From NCBI RefSeq assembly GCF_014652235.1, contig NZ_BMYK01000004.1:446294-510293 (forward strand): a stretch of 64,000 bases of DNA, read 5' to 3'. The position numbers were made by a program, and so were the translations under genes. The notes under the pieces were generated by a model, which saw nothing but the letters and a program-made list of their open reading frames with translations, searched no databases and had not been told where the DNA came from. The number at the start of each line of letters is the position of its first letter. Position 1 is the stretch's first letter. Below are positions 43,364 through 51,154 of this stretch, piece after piece. This stretch comes from Pseudorhodoferax aquiterrae. GTDB lineage: Bacteria > Pseudomonadota > Gammaproteobacteria > Burkholderiales > Burkholderiaceae_C.

Positions 43364-43498
43364 TCAGCCCTGCGGATCGTCCGGCTTGCGCTCAGTCTGC
43401 GGCAGCTCGCCCTTGTCCCGGCCCGAGAACATGGTCCACCAGACGATGCCCACCAGCAGCAAAAGGGCTGCGAGGGCTTCGAGCAAAATCAGGACCAT
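43364..43498 (-). CDS. 44-residue small membrane protein
   Basis: ATG 43498 opens a 44-codon frame with one hydrophobic helix (about 2-24, VLILLEALAALLLLVGIVWW) and a charged Lys/Glu/Asp tail ending KPDDPQG. A good AGGAGAG ribosome site lies 9 bp upstream on its strand. Its ATG overlaps the divergent mltA ATG by two bases, so the two genes start head to head with no spacer. The pattern of a helix, WW pair and charged tail is that of real short membrane proteins. I do not recognise a named family. Confidence 0.65.
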   Translation of the reverse strand: MVLILLEALAALLLLVGIVWWTMFSGRDKGELPQTERKPDDPQG

Positions 43499-44690
43499 GA
43501 AGCGACTCTCCTGGTGGGTGGTGGGCGCGGCGATTGTAGGAACGCTCGTCGCCTGCTCCAGCAAGCCCCCACGGCCCGAACCCCCAAGCCAGCCCCCGCC
43601 AGCGGCCACCCCGGCGCCGACCTGGCCGCCCCTGCCACCGGTCGCCGACTGGCCCGGCGACACCGCGCCCCTGCCCGCACCCATCCTGCGCGGGCGCAGC
43701 CAATGGATTCCGGTGCGCTGGAACGAACTGCCCGGCGTGGGCCAGGACGCATTGCACGAAGCCTGGAACGCGTGGATGCGCAGCTGCGAGCGCCCGGGCA
43801 GCACCTGGGCCCAGCTCTGTGCCGAGGTGCGGCGCCTGTCCATCGCCACGCTCGAGGAGCAGCGCGCCTGGATGATCGCGCGGCTGCAGCCCTACCGCAT
43901 CCAGCCCCTGCCGGGCCAGCCCCCCAGCGAGGGACTGCTGACCAGCTACTACGAGCCCATGTTCGATGCGGCGCGCCAGCCCAGCGCGGCCTTCCCCGTG
44001 CCGCTGTACCAGCCGCCGGCCTCGCTGGCCCAGCGCCGGCCCTGGTACACGCGCCAGGAGATGGAGACGCTGCCGCAGGCCCAGGCCGAACTCGCGGGCC
44101 GCGAGATCGCCTGGCTGGCCGACCCGGTCGACGCGCTGGTGTTGCAGATCCAGGGCTCGGGCCGGTTGCGCGTGACCGAGCCCGACGGCAGCCAGAAACT
44201 CGTGCGCCTGGCCTATGCCGGCACCAACGACCAACCCTACAAGAGCGTGGGCCGCTGGCTGCTGGACCAGGGCGCGATCCGCGATGCTACCTGGCCGGGC
44301 ATCAAGGCCTGGACCCTCCAGAACCCCGGCCGCGTGCGCGACATGCTGTGGGCCAACCCGCGCATGGTGTTCTTCCGCGAAGAGCCGCTGCCGCCCTTCG
44401 ATGCGGCCTTCGGCCCGCGCGGCGCCCAGGGCGTGGCGCTCACGCCGGGCCGCTCGATCGCGGTGGACCCGCAGAGCATCCCTTACGGCACGCCGGTCTG
44501 GCTGGCCTCGCAGGGGCCGGTCACCACGCTGGCGCGGCTCGTGCTCGCGCAGGACACGGGCAGCGCCATCGTCGGCGCCGTGCGGGCCGACTACTTCGCG
44601 GGCTGGGGGCCGGAGGCGGGCGATTTCGCGGGGCGGCTCAAGCAGCCGTTGAAGATGTGGGCGCTGTGGCCACGCACTACTCCACCGTGA
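43497..44690 (+). CDS. mltA: Membrane-bound lytic murein transglycosylase A
   Basis: A 397-residue lipoprotein. The signal peptide ends in a lipobox LVACSS (lipidated Cys about residue 20), followed by a Pro-rich linker to about residue 57. The MltA domain (about 110-280) has LLTSYYEPMFDAARQP and LADPVDALVLQIQGSGRL; the 3D domain (about 285-390) has SIAVDPQSIPYGTPVWL and AQDTGSAIVGAVRADYF with its three catalytic Asp-type residues. It cleaves peptidoglycan glycan strands to 1,6-anhydro products. An AGGACC site precedes the ATG, which shares two bases with the divergent small gene. The 3' end overlaps the convergent Bug gene by 14 bp. Confidence 0.93.
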   Translation: MKRLSWWVVGAAIVGTLVACSSKPPRPEPPSQPPPAATPAPTWPPLPPVADWPGDTAPLPAPILRGRSQWIPVRWNELPGVGQDALHEAWNAWMRSCERPGSTWAQLCAEVRRLSIATLEEQRAWMIARLQPYRIQPLPGQPPSEGLLTSYYEPMFDAARQPSAAFPVPLYQPPASLAQRRPWYTRQEMETLPQAQAELAGREIAWLADPVDALVLQIQGSGRLRVTEPDGSQKLVRLAYAGTNDQPYKSVGRWLLDQGAIRDATWPGIKAWTLQNPGRVRDMLWANPRMVFFREEPLPPFDAAFGPRGAQGVALTPGRSIAVDPQSIPYGTPVWLASQGPVTTLARLVLAQDTGSAIVGAVRADYFAGWGPEAGDFAGRLKQPLKMWALWPRTTPP

Positions 44691-45651
44691 TCCCCTGCGC
44701 CTTGATCAACGTCTCCAGCTGCCTGCCCTCGCGCTGCAGCAGCGCACGGAACTCAGCCGTCTCCATCGCCAGCGGCTCGGCTCCCAGGTCGCCGTAGCGT
44801 TTGGCCAACGCGGGCTGGGCCAGCGCGCGGGCCAGCTCCTTGTTCATGCGCGCGAGGATCTCGGGCGGCGTGCCGTTGGGCGCCCACAGGCCGAACCAGA
44901 TGTCCAGGTCGGCGCCGGCCACACCCTGTTCGCCGACCGTGGGCACGTCGGGGAAGAACGGCGAGCGCTTGGCGCTGACCACGCCCAGCAGCTTGACCTT
45001 GCCGCTGCGGATGTGCGGGAACGCGATGCCAGGGTCGCACACGAAGTCGGCCTGGCCCGACAGCACGTCCTGCAGCGCGGGCGCCGCACCGCGGTAGGGG
45101 ATGTGCGTGACGAAGGTCTGGCTGGCGGCCTTGAACATCTCGCAGGCCAGGTGCGGCGGCGTGCCGGTTCCCGCAGACGCATAGGACAGCTTGCCGGGCT
45201 GGGCCTTGGCCAGCGCCACGAGTTCGCGCACGTCCTTCGCCGCGATCTGCGGCTTGGCCACCAGGTACATCTGCGTCTTGCCGATGCTGCCCACGGGCGC
45301 GAGGTCGCGCGAAGGCAGCAGCGGGGACTTGAACAGCCAGGGGTTGGCGGTCTCCACCGAGGTCGGCGCGATCAGGAAGGTGTGGCCGTCGGGCGCGGCG
45401 CGCACCACCTCGGCTGCGGCGATGTTGCCGCTGGCGCCGGGCTTGTTGTCGATGACGACGGTCTGGCCGATGGCCTCGCCGACCGACTGCGCGACGATGC
45501 GCGCCATCACGTCGGTGCTGCCGCCCGGCGCGAAGCCGACGACGATGCGCACGGGTTTGGCGGGCCAGGCCGGCGCCTGCGCCCACACGCTGCCGGCCAG
45601 GGCCAGGCATGCGGCGGCCAGCGCGCCGCGGCGCGCGATCTTCTTGTCCAT
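44677..45651 (-). CDS. Bug family (TctC-type) periplasmic binding protein in bad-like operon
   Basis: A 324-residue protein with a signal peptide (MDKKIARRGALAAACLALAG, then SVWAQ) and Bug motifs VGFAPGGSTDVMARIVAQSV, VIDNKPGASGNIAAAEVVR, IPYRGAAPALQDVLSGQADF and VGEQGVAGADLDIWFGLWAP. It is the last gene of the operon badH-badI-aliB-aliA, 27 bp after the CoA ligase, and most likely binds the pathway's carboxylic acid (cyclohexanecarboxylate or a relative) in the periplasm. No TctAB is nearby. It overlaps the mltA end by 14 bp. Ligand inferred from context. Confidence 0.9.
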   Translation of the reverse strand: MDKKIARRGALAAACLALAGSVWAQAPAWPAKPVRIVVGFAPGGSTDVMARIVAQSVGEAIGQTVVIDNKPGASGNIAAAEVVRAAPDGHTFLIAPTSVETANPWLFKSPLLPSRDLAPVGSIGKTQMYLVAKPQIAAKDVRELVALAKAQPGKLSYASAGTGTPPHLACEMFKAASQTFVTHIPYRGAAPALQDVLSGQADFVCDPGIAFPHIRSGKVKLLGVVSAKRSPFFPDVPTVGEQGVAGADLDIWFGLWAPNGTPPEILARMNKELARALAQPALAKRYGDLGAEPLAMETAEFRALLQREGRQLETLIKAQGITVE

Positions 45652-45678
45652 GGTTGTCTCCTCGGGTCGTTGTGGGAA

Positions 45679-47322
45679 TCAGGCGGTCGCGTGCTGCACG
45701 ATCTCGCGCAGCTTGAACTTCTGGATCTTTCCGGAGGGCGTGGCCGGCATGGCGTCGAGCACGAGCAGCTTCTCGGGCGCGTACTGCACGGCCACCTGCT
45801 CGGCCTTCAGGAAGCGCACGATCTCGGGCAGGTCGATGCTCTGGCCGGGCTTGGGCACCACCACCGCGCAGGCGCGCTCGCCCAGGCGTTCGTCCGGGTA
45901 GGCCACCACGGCCACCTGCAGCACGGCCGGGTGCTTGTAGAGCAGCGATTCGACCTCGAACACCGGGATGTTCTCGCCGCCGCGGATGATCACGTCCTTG
46001 CTGCGGCCGCTGATGCGGATGTAGCCGTCGGCGTCCATGCGCGCGAGGTCGCCGGTGTCGAACCAGCCCTGCTCGTCGGTGCCGTTCAGGTGCGGGCGCT
46101 TGAGGTAGCCGCCGAAGTTCGACGCGGCGCGCACCAGCAGCCGGCCGGATTCGCCGCGCGGCAGCTCGGTGCCGTCGAAGTCCACCACCTTGAGTTCCAC
46201 ACCGGGCAGGGGGCAGCCGTCGGTCGTGGTGGCAAGTTCGTCGGGGTCGTCCAGCCGGATCAGCGTCACGGCGCCGTTCTCGCTCATGCCCCAGGCCGAG
46301 ACGATCTTGGTGCCCAGCGTCTCGCGCGCCTGCTGCACCAGCGGCCCGGGGATGGGCGCGCCCGCGCACAGGAAGGTGCGCAGGCTGGGCACGGCCAGGC
46401 CGCTCTCGCGCACGCTGCGCGTGAGGTCGGTCAGGAAGGGCGTGGACGCCATCGTGAACGTGGCGCCCTCGGCGCGGATGGCCTGCACCGCGCGCGCCGG
46501 GTCCCAGACGTCCTGCAGCACGGCCGGGCACTGCAGCAGGATGGGCATGACCAGGCCATACATGAAGCCGGTCTGGTGCGCCATGGGCGAGGCCATGAAC
46601 ACCGTGTCGGCGCTGGACAGGCCCAGCCGTTCGGCGTAGGGCCGGATGTTGGCCAGCAGCGTGTTGGCGCTGTGCAGCACGCCCTTGGGCTCGCCCGTCG
46701 TGCCCGAGGTGTAGATGAGTTGCACGATGTCGTCCGGCCCCGGGCGGCTCTTGTGCAGGATGTCCTCGGCGTCGCGCTCGTGCTCCCAGGCGGGGCCGGA
46801 CAGCAGCGTCTCGAAGTCGTCGGCGCCGCCGCTGCCGACCACCACCACGTGCTGCAGCGTGGGCAGTTCGGCCTGCAGGGCGCGCGCCATGGCCGCATGG
46901 TCGAAGCCGCGGAACTGCGCGGGCACGACGAAGACCTTGGCCTCGCCGTGGCCCAGCATGAAGCGCAGCTCGCGCTCGCGGAAGATCGGCATCATCGGGT
47001 TGATCACGGCGCCCAGCCGCGCGCAGGCCAGCGTGAGCAGCGCGAACTGCCACCAGTTGGGCAGCTGCATCGCGACCACGTCGTTGCGACCCACGCCCAG
47101 GCGTGCGAGGCCCACGGCGATGCGGTCGGCCATGGCGGCCAGTGCGCGGTAGGTGAAGCGCCGCGGCTCGGCCGCGTCGCTGCGCAGCGCGGTCAGCGCC
47201 ACGCGCTCGGGGCAGGCCTGCACCGCGGCATCCAGCAGGTCGTTGAGGGTCTGGTCGCTCCAGTGGCCCTGCGCCACGCTGGCGGCACGCCGCGGTGGCA
47301 GCAGGACGGCATCGAATTCCAT
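45679..47322 (-). CDS. aliA: Cyclohexanecarboxylate-CoA ligase-like acyl-CoA synthetase
   Basis: A 547-residue AMP-forming acyl-CoA synthetase of the same length as I recall for AliA. ATP motif YTSGTTGEPKGVLHSANTLL, MANYAM-type ATP site WGMSENGAVTLIRLDDPDEL, hinge FDTGDLARMDADGYIRISGR and catalytic Lys in PSGKIQKFKLREI are all present. N-terminal LGVGRNDVVAMQLPNWWQFA and FRERELRFMLGHGEAKVFVV match the alicyclic/cyclohexanecarboxylate-CoA ligase group. Activates the acid to its CoA ester, the first step. It is 27 bp downstream of the acyl-CoA dehydrogenase gene. The substrate is inferred from operon partners. Confidence 0.8.
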   Translation of the reverse strand: MEFDAVLLPPRRAASVAQGHWSDQTLNDLLDAAVQACPERVALTALRSDAAEPRRFTYRALAAMADRIAVGLARLGVGRNDVVAMQLPNWWQFALLTLACARLGAVINPMMPIFRERELRFMLGHGEAKVFVVPAQFRGFDHAAMARALQAELPTLQHVVVVGSGGADDFETLLSGPAWEHERDAEDILHKSRPGPDDIVQLIYTSGTTGEPKGVLHSANTLLANIRPYAERLGLSSADTVFMASPMAHQTGFMYGLVMPILLQCPAVLQDVWDPARAVQAIRAEGATFTMASTPFLTDLTRSVRESGLAVPSLRTFLCAGAPIPGPLVQQARETLGTKIVSAWGMSENGAVTLIRLDDPDELATTTDGCPLPGVELKVVDFDGTELPRGESGRLLVRAASNFGGYLKRPHLNGTDEQGWFDTGDLARMDADGYIRISGRSKDVIIRGGENIPVFEVESLLYKHPAVLQVAVVAYPDERLGERACAVVVPKPGQSIDLPEIVRFLKAEQVAVQYAPEKLLVLDAMPATPSGKIQKFKLREIVQHATA

Positions 47323-47349
47323 GGGGTGTCTCCTCTGCGTCGTTGTCGT

Positions 47350-48501
47350 TCAGTTCGGTACGGCCTGCCGGCCGGCGCGGGCGCGGGCGATGATGGTCTT
47401 CATGATCTGGGCCGTGCCGTCGCCGATCTGAAAGCCCAGCACGTCGCGCAGGCGCTGTTCCATGGGCCCGCGGTCGTAGCCGCCGTGGCCGAAGGACAGC
47501 AGGCACTGGTGCACCACGTCGTAGGCCAGCTTGGGCGCCCACCACTTGCACATGGCCGCCTCGGCGCTGTGCGGCAGGCCCTTGTCTTTCAGCCACAGCG
47601 CCTGCAGGCACAGCAACCGCGCGGCCTCGACCTGGGTGTCGCCGTCCGCCAGCGGGTGCGAGACGCCCTGGAAGGCCGAGAGCGGCTTGCCGAAGGCCTC
47701 GCGCTCGGCCGCGTAGGCCCAGGTCTCCTCCAGCGCCACACGTGCCACCGCCAGCACCTGCAGGCCGATCAACGCGCGCGAGTAGTCAAAGCCCTGCATG
47801 ACCTGCACGAAGCCCTTGTTCTCCTCCCCCAGCCGGTGGTCCACCGGCACGCGCACGTTCTCGAAGAACAGCGCGCCGCGGCCGATGGCGCGCTGGCCGT
47901 GGCAGTCGAAGCGGTTGCGCGTGATGCCGGGCAGGTCCATGGGCACGAGCAGCGCGGTCACGCCATGGGCCTGCGATTCCACGCTGCCGGTGCGGCCGAA
48001 GACCACGGCCGCGTCGCACTGGTCGGCCGCCGAGATCGAGGTCTTCTCGCCGTTCAGCACGTAGTGGTCGCCGACGCGCTCCACGCGCAGCCGCAGGTTG
48101 GCCGCGTCCGAGCCGCCGCGCGGCTCGGTCAGCGCGATGGCCAGCAGCGCCTCGCCGCGCGTGAGCCGGCGCAGCCAGGGCGCGGCCACGTCGGGCAGGC
48201 CGTGCTGCGACAGGATCTGCCCGTTCAGCGAAGCCAGCAGGTTGATGTAGCTGATGGACAGGTCGGCCCGCGCGATCTCTTCGTGGACCACACCGGCCGC
48301 CAGCGCGCCCAGGCCCTGGCCGCCCTGGGCCTCCGGCAGCTCGGGCGCGATGAAGCCCATCTCGCCCATCTCGCGCATGAGCGCGCGGTCGAGCACGCGC
48401 GTGCGGTCGCGTTCCTGGAAGCCGGGCGCCACGCGGTCCGTCGCGAAGCGGCGCGCCTGCTCGGCAATGGCCGCCAGATCCTCGTCGATGTAGGGGTTCA
48501 T
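47350..48501 (-). CDS. aliB: Cyclohexanecarboxyl-CoA dehydrogenase-like acyl-CoA dehydrogenase
   Basis: A 383-residue acyl-CoA dehydrogenase of the AliB type. Motifs include MGFIAPELPEAQGGQGLGA, LTEPRGGSDAANLRLRVERV and GEKTSISAADQCDAAVVFGR for FAD and acyl binding, FQGVSHPLADGDTQVEAARL, and GFQIGDGTAQIMKTIIARAR at the C-terminus. The catalytic base position in such enzymes is GDGTAQ or nearby. It would oxidise cyclohexanecarboxyl-CoA to cyclohex-1-ene-1-carboxyl-CoA. It lies 155 bp after badI, the spacer holding a GC-rich hairpin repeat, and 27 bp before the ligase. Function is inferred from operon and resemblance. Confidence 0.82.
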   Translation of the reverse strand: MNPYIDEDLAAIAEQARRFATDRVAPGFQERDRTRVLDRALMREMGEMGFIAPELPEAQGGQGLGALAAGVVHEEIARADLSISYINLLASLNGQILSQHGLPDVAAPWLRRLTRGEALLAIALTEPRGGSDAANLRLRVERVGDHYVLNGEKTSISAADQCDAAVVFGRTGSVESQAHGVTALLVPMDLPGITRNRFDCHGQRAIGRGALFFENVRVPVDHRLGEENKGFVQVMQGFDYSRALIGLQVLAVARVALEETWAYAAEREAFGKPLSAFQGVSHPLADGDTQVEAARLLCLQALWLKDKGLPHSAEAAMCKWWAPKLAYDVVHQCLLSFGHGGYDRGPMEQRLRDVLGFQIGDGTAQIMKTIIARARAGRQAVPN

Positions 48502-48544
48502 TCTGGATGTCTCCTGACAAACATGGGGTGAATGGCGCCGCCTT

Positions 48545-48656
48545 GCGCATGCCGCGACCCGGCCCAGCGGCCGCCGCGGAACCGGCTCTGCCGGGCTGCT
48601 GGCGGCGCCCCCGGAAGGGGGTTGGCGGAGCGCGCAGCGCGCAGACTGGGGGAGAG
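48545..48656. repeat. GC-rich hairpin repeat between badI and aliB
   Basis: The spacer holds several dyads: CCCCCGGAAGGGGG (48610-48623 region), GCGCGCAGCGCGC (about 48631-48643), and the GC block CGGCCGCCGCGG. It looks like the REP/MITE-like GC hairpins common between genes in Comamonadaceae. On the operon strand it follows the badI stop directly. Only one copy is in this window, so repeat status is a guess from general pattern; it could also be a weak terminator that tunes aliB relative to badI. Confidence 0.4.
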
Positions 48657-49439
48657 CTATTTCGCGTACTTGCGGAAGTCGGGCTTGCGCTTGTCCTTCA
48701 GTGCAGCGACACCCTCGCGCGACTCTTCGGTGTCGTAGTACAGCTTGAGTGCATACATGCCCATGCCCGCGATGCCGGCCTGGTGGGCGGTGTCCATGTT
48801 GAAGCTGCGCTTGGCGATCGCAATCGCCGTGGGGCTGCGCTCGCAGATGGTCTCGGCCCACTCCTGCACCGTGGCGTCCAGCTGCTCGTGCGGCACGCAG
48901 ACGTTGGCCAGGCCCATGGCCACGGCCTCCTGGCCGGAGTAGCGCTTGTTGAGGTACCAGATCTCGCGCGCCTTCTTCTCGCCCACCACGCGGGCCAGGA
49001 AGGCCGTGCCGTAGCCAGGGTCGACCGAGCCCATCTTGGGGCCGACCTGGCCCATGATGGCCTTCTCCGAGACGATGGTCAGGTCGCAGATGGTGGCCAG
49101 CACGTTGCCGCCGCCGATGGCGTAGCCCTGCACGCGCGCGATCACGGGCTTGGGCACGTCGCGGATGGCGGTGTGCAACTCCTCCATGGGCAGGCCGATG
49201 GTGCCGCGGCCGTCGTAGTTGCCGTCGTGGGCCGACTGGTCGCCGCCCGTGCAGAAGGCCTTGTCGCCGGCGCCGGCCAGCACGATGCAGCCCACGGCCT
49301 TGTCGTAGCCGGCCTTGTTCAGCGCGCGGATCAGCTCGTCGCAGGTGGTGCCGCGGAAGGCGTTCATCTTCTCGGGCCGGTTGATCGTGATCCAGGCCAC
49401 GCCGTTGCGGACCTCGTACAGGATGTCTTCGAAGTTCAT
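48657..49439 (-). CDS. badI: 2-ketocyclohexanecarboxyl-CoA hydrolase
   Basis: A 260-residue crotonase-fold enzyme closely resembling BadI of Rhodopseudomonas palustris as I recall it: NFEDILYEVRNGVAWITINR, PEKMNAFRGTTCDELIRALN, FCTGGDQSAHDGNYDGRGT, PMEELHTAIRDVPKPVIARV, QVGPKMGSVDPGYGTAFLAR and KRKPDFRKYAK at the end. BadI opens the ring of 2-ketocyclohexane-1-carboxyl-CoA to pimeloyl-CoA. It lies 29 bp after badH, forming the last two ring steps. Size and sequence match strongly. Product is pimeloyl-CoA, then beta-oxidised. Confidence 0.93.
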   Translation of the reverse strand: MNFEDILYEVRNGVAWITINRPEKMNAFRGTTCDELIRALNKAGYDKAVGCIVLAGAGDKAFCTGGDQSAHDGNYDGRGTIGLPMEELHTAIRDVPKPVIARVQGYAIGGGNVLATICDLTIVSEKAIMGQVGPKMGSVDPGYGTAFLARVVGEKKAREIWYLNKRYSGQEAVAMGLANVCVPHEQLDATVQEWAETICERSPTAIAIAKRSFNMDTAHQAGIAGMGMYALKLYYDTEESREGVAALKDKRKPDFRKYAK

Positions 49440-49468
49440 GGGATGTCTCCTTGGGTCGGGGGAAAGGT

Positions 49469-50236
49469 TCAGCCGTGCATGGTCAGCCCGCCCGAGACGG
49501 AGACCACCTGCCCGGTCACGAAGCCGGCGTCGTCGCTGGCGAAGAAGGCGATGGCGCCGGCCAGGTCGTCGGGCTGGCCCAGGCGCCCCAGCGGAATCGC
49601 GCTGCGGAAGGCCTCGAGCAGCTTGGCCGGGTCGCGCGCGCCTTCGGCCACGCCGGCCAGCAGCGCGGTGTCGGTCGGGCCGGGGCAGACCACGTTGACC
49701 GTGATGCCCTGGCGCGCGTGCTCGCGTGCCAGCGTCTTGGACAGCGCCACCAGTCCGCCCTTGCAGGCCGAGTACACGGCCTCGCCCGAGGAGCCGCCGC
49801 GCGCCGCGTCGGATGCCACGTTGACGATGCGGCCGCTGCGCCGCTCGGCCATGCTGGGCAGCACCGCATGCAGCATGTGCAACGCCCCGGTCAGGTTGAT
49901 GGCGATCAGCCGTTCCCACTCGGCCGGCACGGTCTTCACGAAGGGCTTGAACACGTCCCAGCCCGCGTTGTTGACCAGCACGTCGACGGGCCCCAAGGCC
50001 TCCTCGGTGGCGGCGACGGCCTGGTCCACGCTGGCGCGGTCGGTGATGTCGCAGCGCAGGGCCTGGGCCGTTCCTCCTGCCGCACGGATCTGTGCGGCGA
50101 CCTGCTCGGCCGCCGCCTGGTTCAGGTCGAACACCGCCACCTTGGCGCCCTCCGATGCGAGGCGCCGGCAGGTCGCCCCGCCGATGCCGCCGCCGCCGCC
50201 CGTCACCACCACCACCTTGTTCTCGAGTCCTCGCAT
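49469..50236 (-). CDS. badH: 2-hydroxycyclohexanecarboxyl-CoA dehydrogenase
   Basis: A 255-residue short-chain dehydrogenase resembling BadH: MRGLENKVVVVTGGGGGIGG, DILVNNAG-type segment PVDVLVNNAGWDVFKPFVK, catalytic Ser/Tyr/Lys in NVASDAARGGSSGEAVYSAC and YSACKGGLVALSKTLA, and PGPTDTALLAGVAEGARD. It oxidises 2-hydroxycyclohexane-1-carboxyl-CoA to the 2-keto form with NAD+. It is the first gene of the minus-strand operon, divergent from a MarR-type BadR-like regulator (50379) with a 142 bp spacer. Strong family match. A TTG-started longer frame upstream is unlikely because it runs through the promoter region. Confidence 0.9.
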   Translation of the reverse strand: MRGLENKVVVVTGGGGGIGGATCRRLASEGAKVAVFDLNQAAAEQVAAQIRAAGGTAQALRCDITDRASVDQAVAATEEALGPVDVLVNNAGWDVFKPFVKTVPAEWERLIAINLTGALHMLHAVLPSMAERRSGRIVNVASDAARGGSSGEAVYSACKGGLVALSKTLAREHARQGITVNVVCPGPTDTALLAGVAEGARDPAKLLEAFRSAIPLGRLGQPDDLAGAIAFFASDDAGFVTGQVVSVSGGLTMHG

Positions 50237-50289
50237 CGCACCGCTCCTTGGGTTGCCGGGTGCCGCCTTGCTATCGTCGTGGCAAGGCA

Positions 50290-50340
50290 TTGCCCGGATC
50301 AGAAATATAGGTAAATATGTTGACTCAATTGTGGGTCGAC
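50290..50340. promoter_or_regulatory. AT-rich promoter/operator region between badH and badR
   Basis: Within the 142 bp divergent spacer, 50301-50330 is unusually AT-rich (AAATATAGGTAAATATG). A candidate dyad GTTGAC-N10-GTCGAC occurs at about 50319-50340. On the minus strand this holds a possible -10-like TATATT; on the plus strand a TTGCCC/TAAATA pair is possible. It is the likely binding region for the BadR-type MarR repressor, controlling both directions. Exact operator unproven. Confidence 0.5.
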
Positions 50341-50378
50341 TGGTGCCGCAATGCAAGTCGCAGGTTCAAGGAGTTTTG

Positions 50379-50888
50379 ATGGTTTACCCTGAAGAGGAAA
50401 CGCAGGCGGCGCGCATGGCCTTGGCCAATCGCCTGTTCTTCCGTTTGTACCAATGCGCAAACATGTTGCATAAAACCGGAACGCGCGCCGTGGAGCAGGA
50501 GGGCTTGACGACGCAGCAGTGGGCGGTGCTGGGCGCGCTGTCGCGGCCCGAGGCGGGCGCGGGCATGAGCGTGGGCGAGCTGGCGCGCTACCTCAAGGTG
50601 AGCCGGCAGAACCTGTCGGGCCTGGTCGGCCGCATGGAGCGCGACGGCCGCGTGCAGACCGGGCCCGACCCGGCCGACCGGCGTTCGCGCATCGTCAGCA
50701 TGAGCGAGGACGGCCGCCGGGTCTGGCAGGACGAAGCCCTGCCCAAGATCCACGGCTACTACGGCCAGGTGCTGGAGGGCTTCTCGGTCAACGACGTGAC
50801 GCACAGCCTGCATTACCTGCTCAAGCTGCTCGAGAACATGCAGCGTGTGGACCGGGCCCAGGGTGGCGGCGAAGCGGCGGCCGACTGA
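50379..50888 (+). CDS. badR: MarR family regulator, BadR-like
   Basis: A 169-residue MarR-type winged-helix protein (ATG 50379, AAGGAG ribosome site). The helix-turn-helix reads LTTQQWAVLGALSRPEAGAG, MSVGELARYLKVSRQNLSGL, VGRMERDGRVQTGPDPADRR (wing with DxR). In R. palustris, BadR, a MarR-type repressor, controls cyclohexanecarboxylate genes; the divergent position to badH supports the same role here, probably relieved by a CoA thioester such as 2-ketocyclohexanecarboxyl-CoA. Its TGA stop is the first three bases of the 226 bp structured element leading to selD. The name is by context and resemblance. Confidence 0.8.
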   Translation: MVYPEEETQAARMALANRLFFRLYQCANMLHKTGTRAVEQEGLTTQQWAVLGALSRPEAGAGMSVGELARYLKVSRQNLSGLVGRMERDGRVQTGPDPADRRSRIVSMSEDGRRVWQDEALPKIHGYYGQVLEGFSVNDVTHSLHYLLKLLENMQRVDRAQGGGEAAAD

Positions 50889-51111
50889 GAACGTGTGAAC
50901 GAACCGCTCACACCCACGCGAGGCCCTCGATGAGCACCCGTTCCATCATGATCGTTGCGCTCGGGGCCTCGCCCTTCGGACCGGGGCGCGCCAGGCCGCA
51001 TGCGGGCGTTGCGGTCCTTGCCCGGGCACGAGCCCGGGCTGCGGCCCGCGCCTACGCCTGCGGCCCGCCGCCCCCCGTCGTGGGCGCGATCGGTTCATTC
51101 ACACGTTCTGA
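50886..51111 (+). repeat. Structured intergenic element, copy B (badR/selD)
   Basis: 226 bp from the badR stop TGA (50886-50888) to a second TGA (51109-51111), 43 bp before selD. Outer arms GAACGTGTGAACGAACCG (50889-50906) and CGGTTCATTCACACGTTC (51091-51108) pair at all but one position. They differ from copy A (GAAGCTGTG against GAACGTGTG) on both sides together. Inner stem GCGAGGCCC (50918-50926) with GGGCCTCGC (50964-50972). Second arm GCCCGGG/CCCGGGC hairpin as in copy A, inside GGGGCGC/GCGCCC-type closing sequence. It is of the same plan as the elements at 3323 and 57689. Confidence 0.85.
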
Positions 51112-51154
51112 GACGCACAATGCGGCCCCTGTCCGTTCGCCACCGCTGCCATCC

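Noticed and set aside
50237..50356. Upstream TTG extension of badH by 40 codons
   Set aside because: The extension lies in the AT-rich divergent promoter region and has no similarity to short-chain dehydrogenases; MRGLENK matches the family start.
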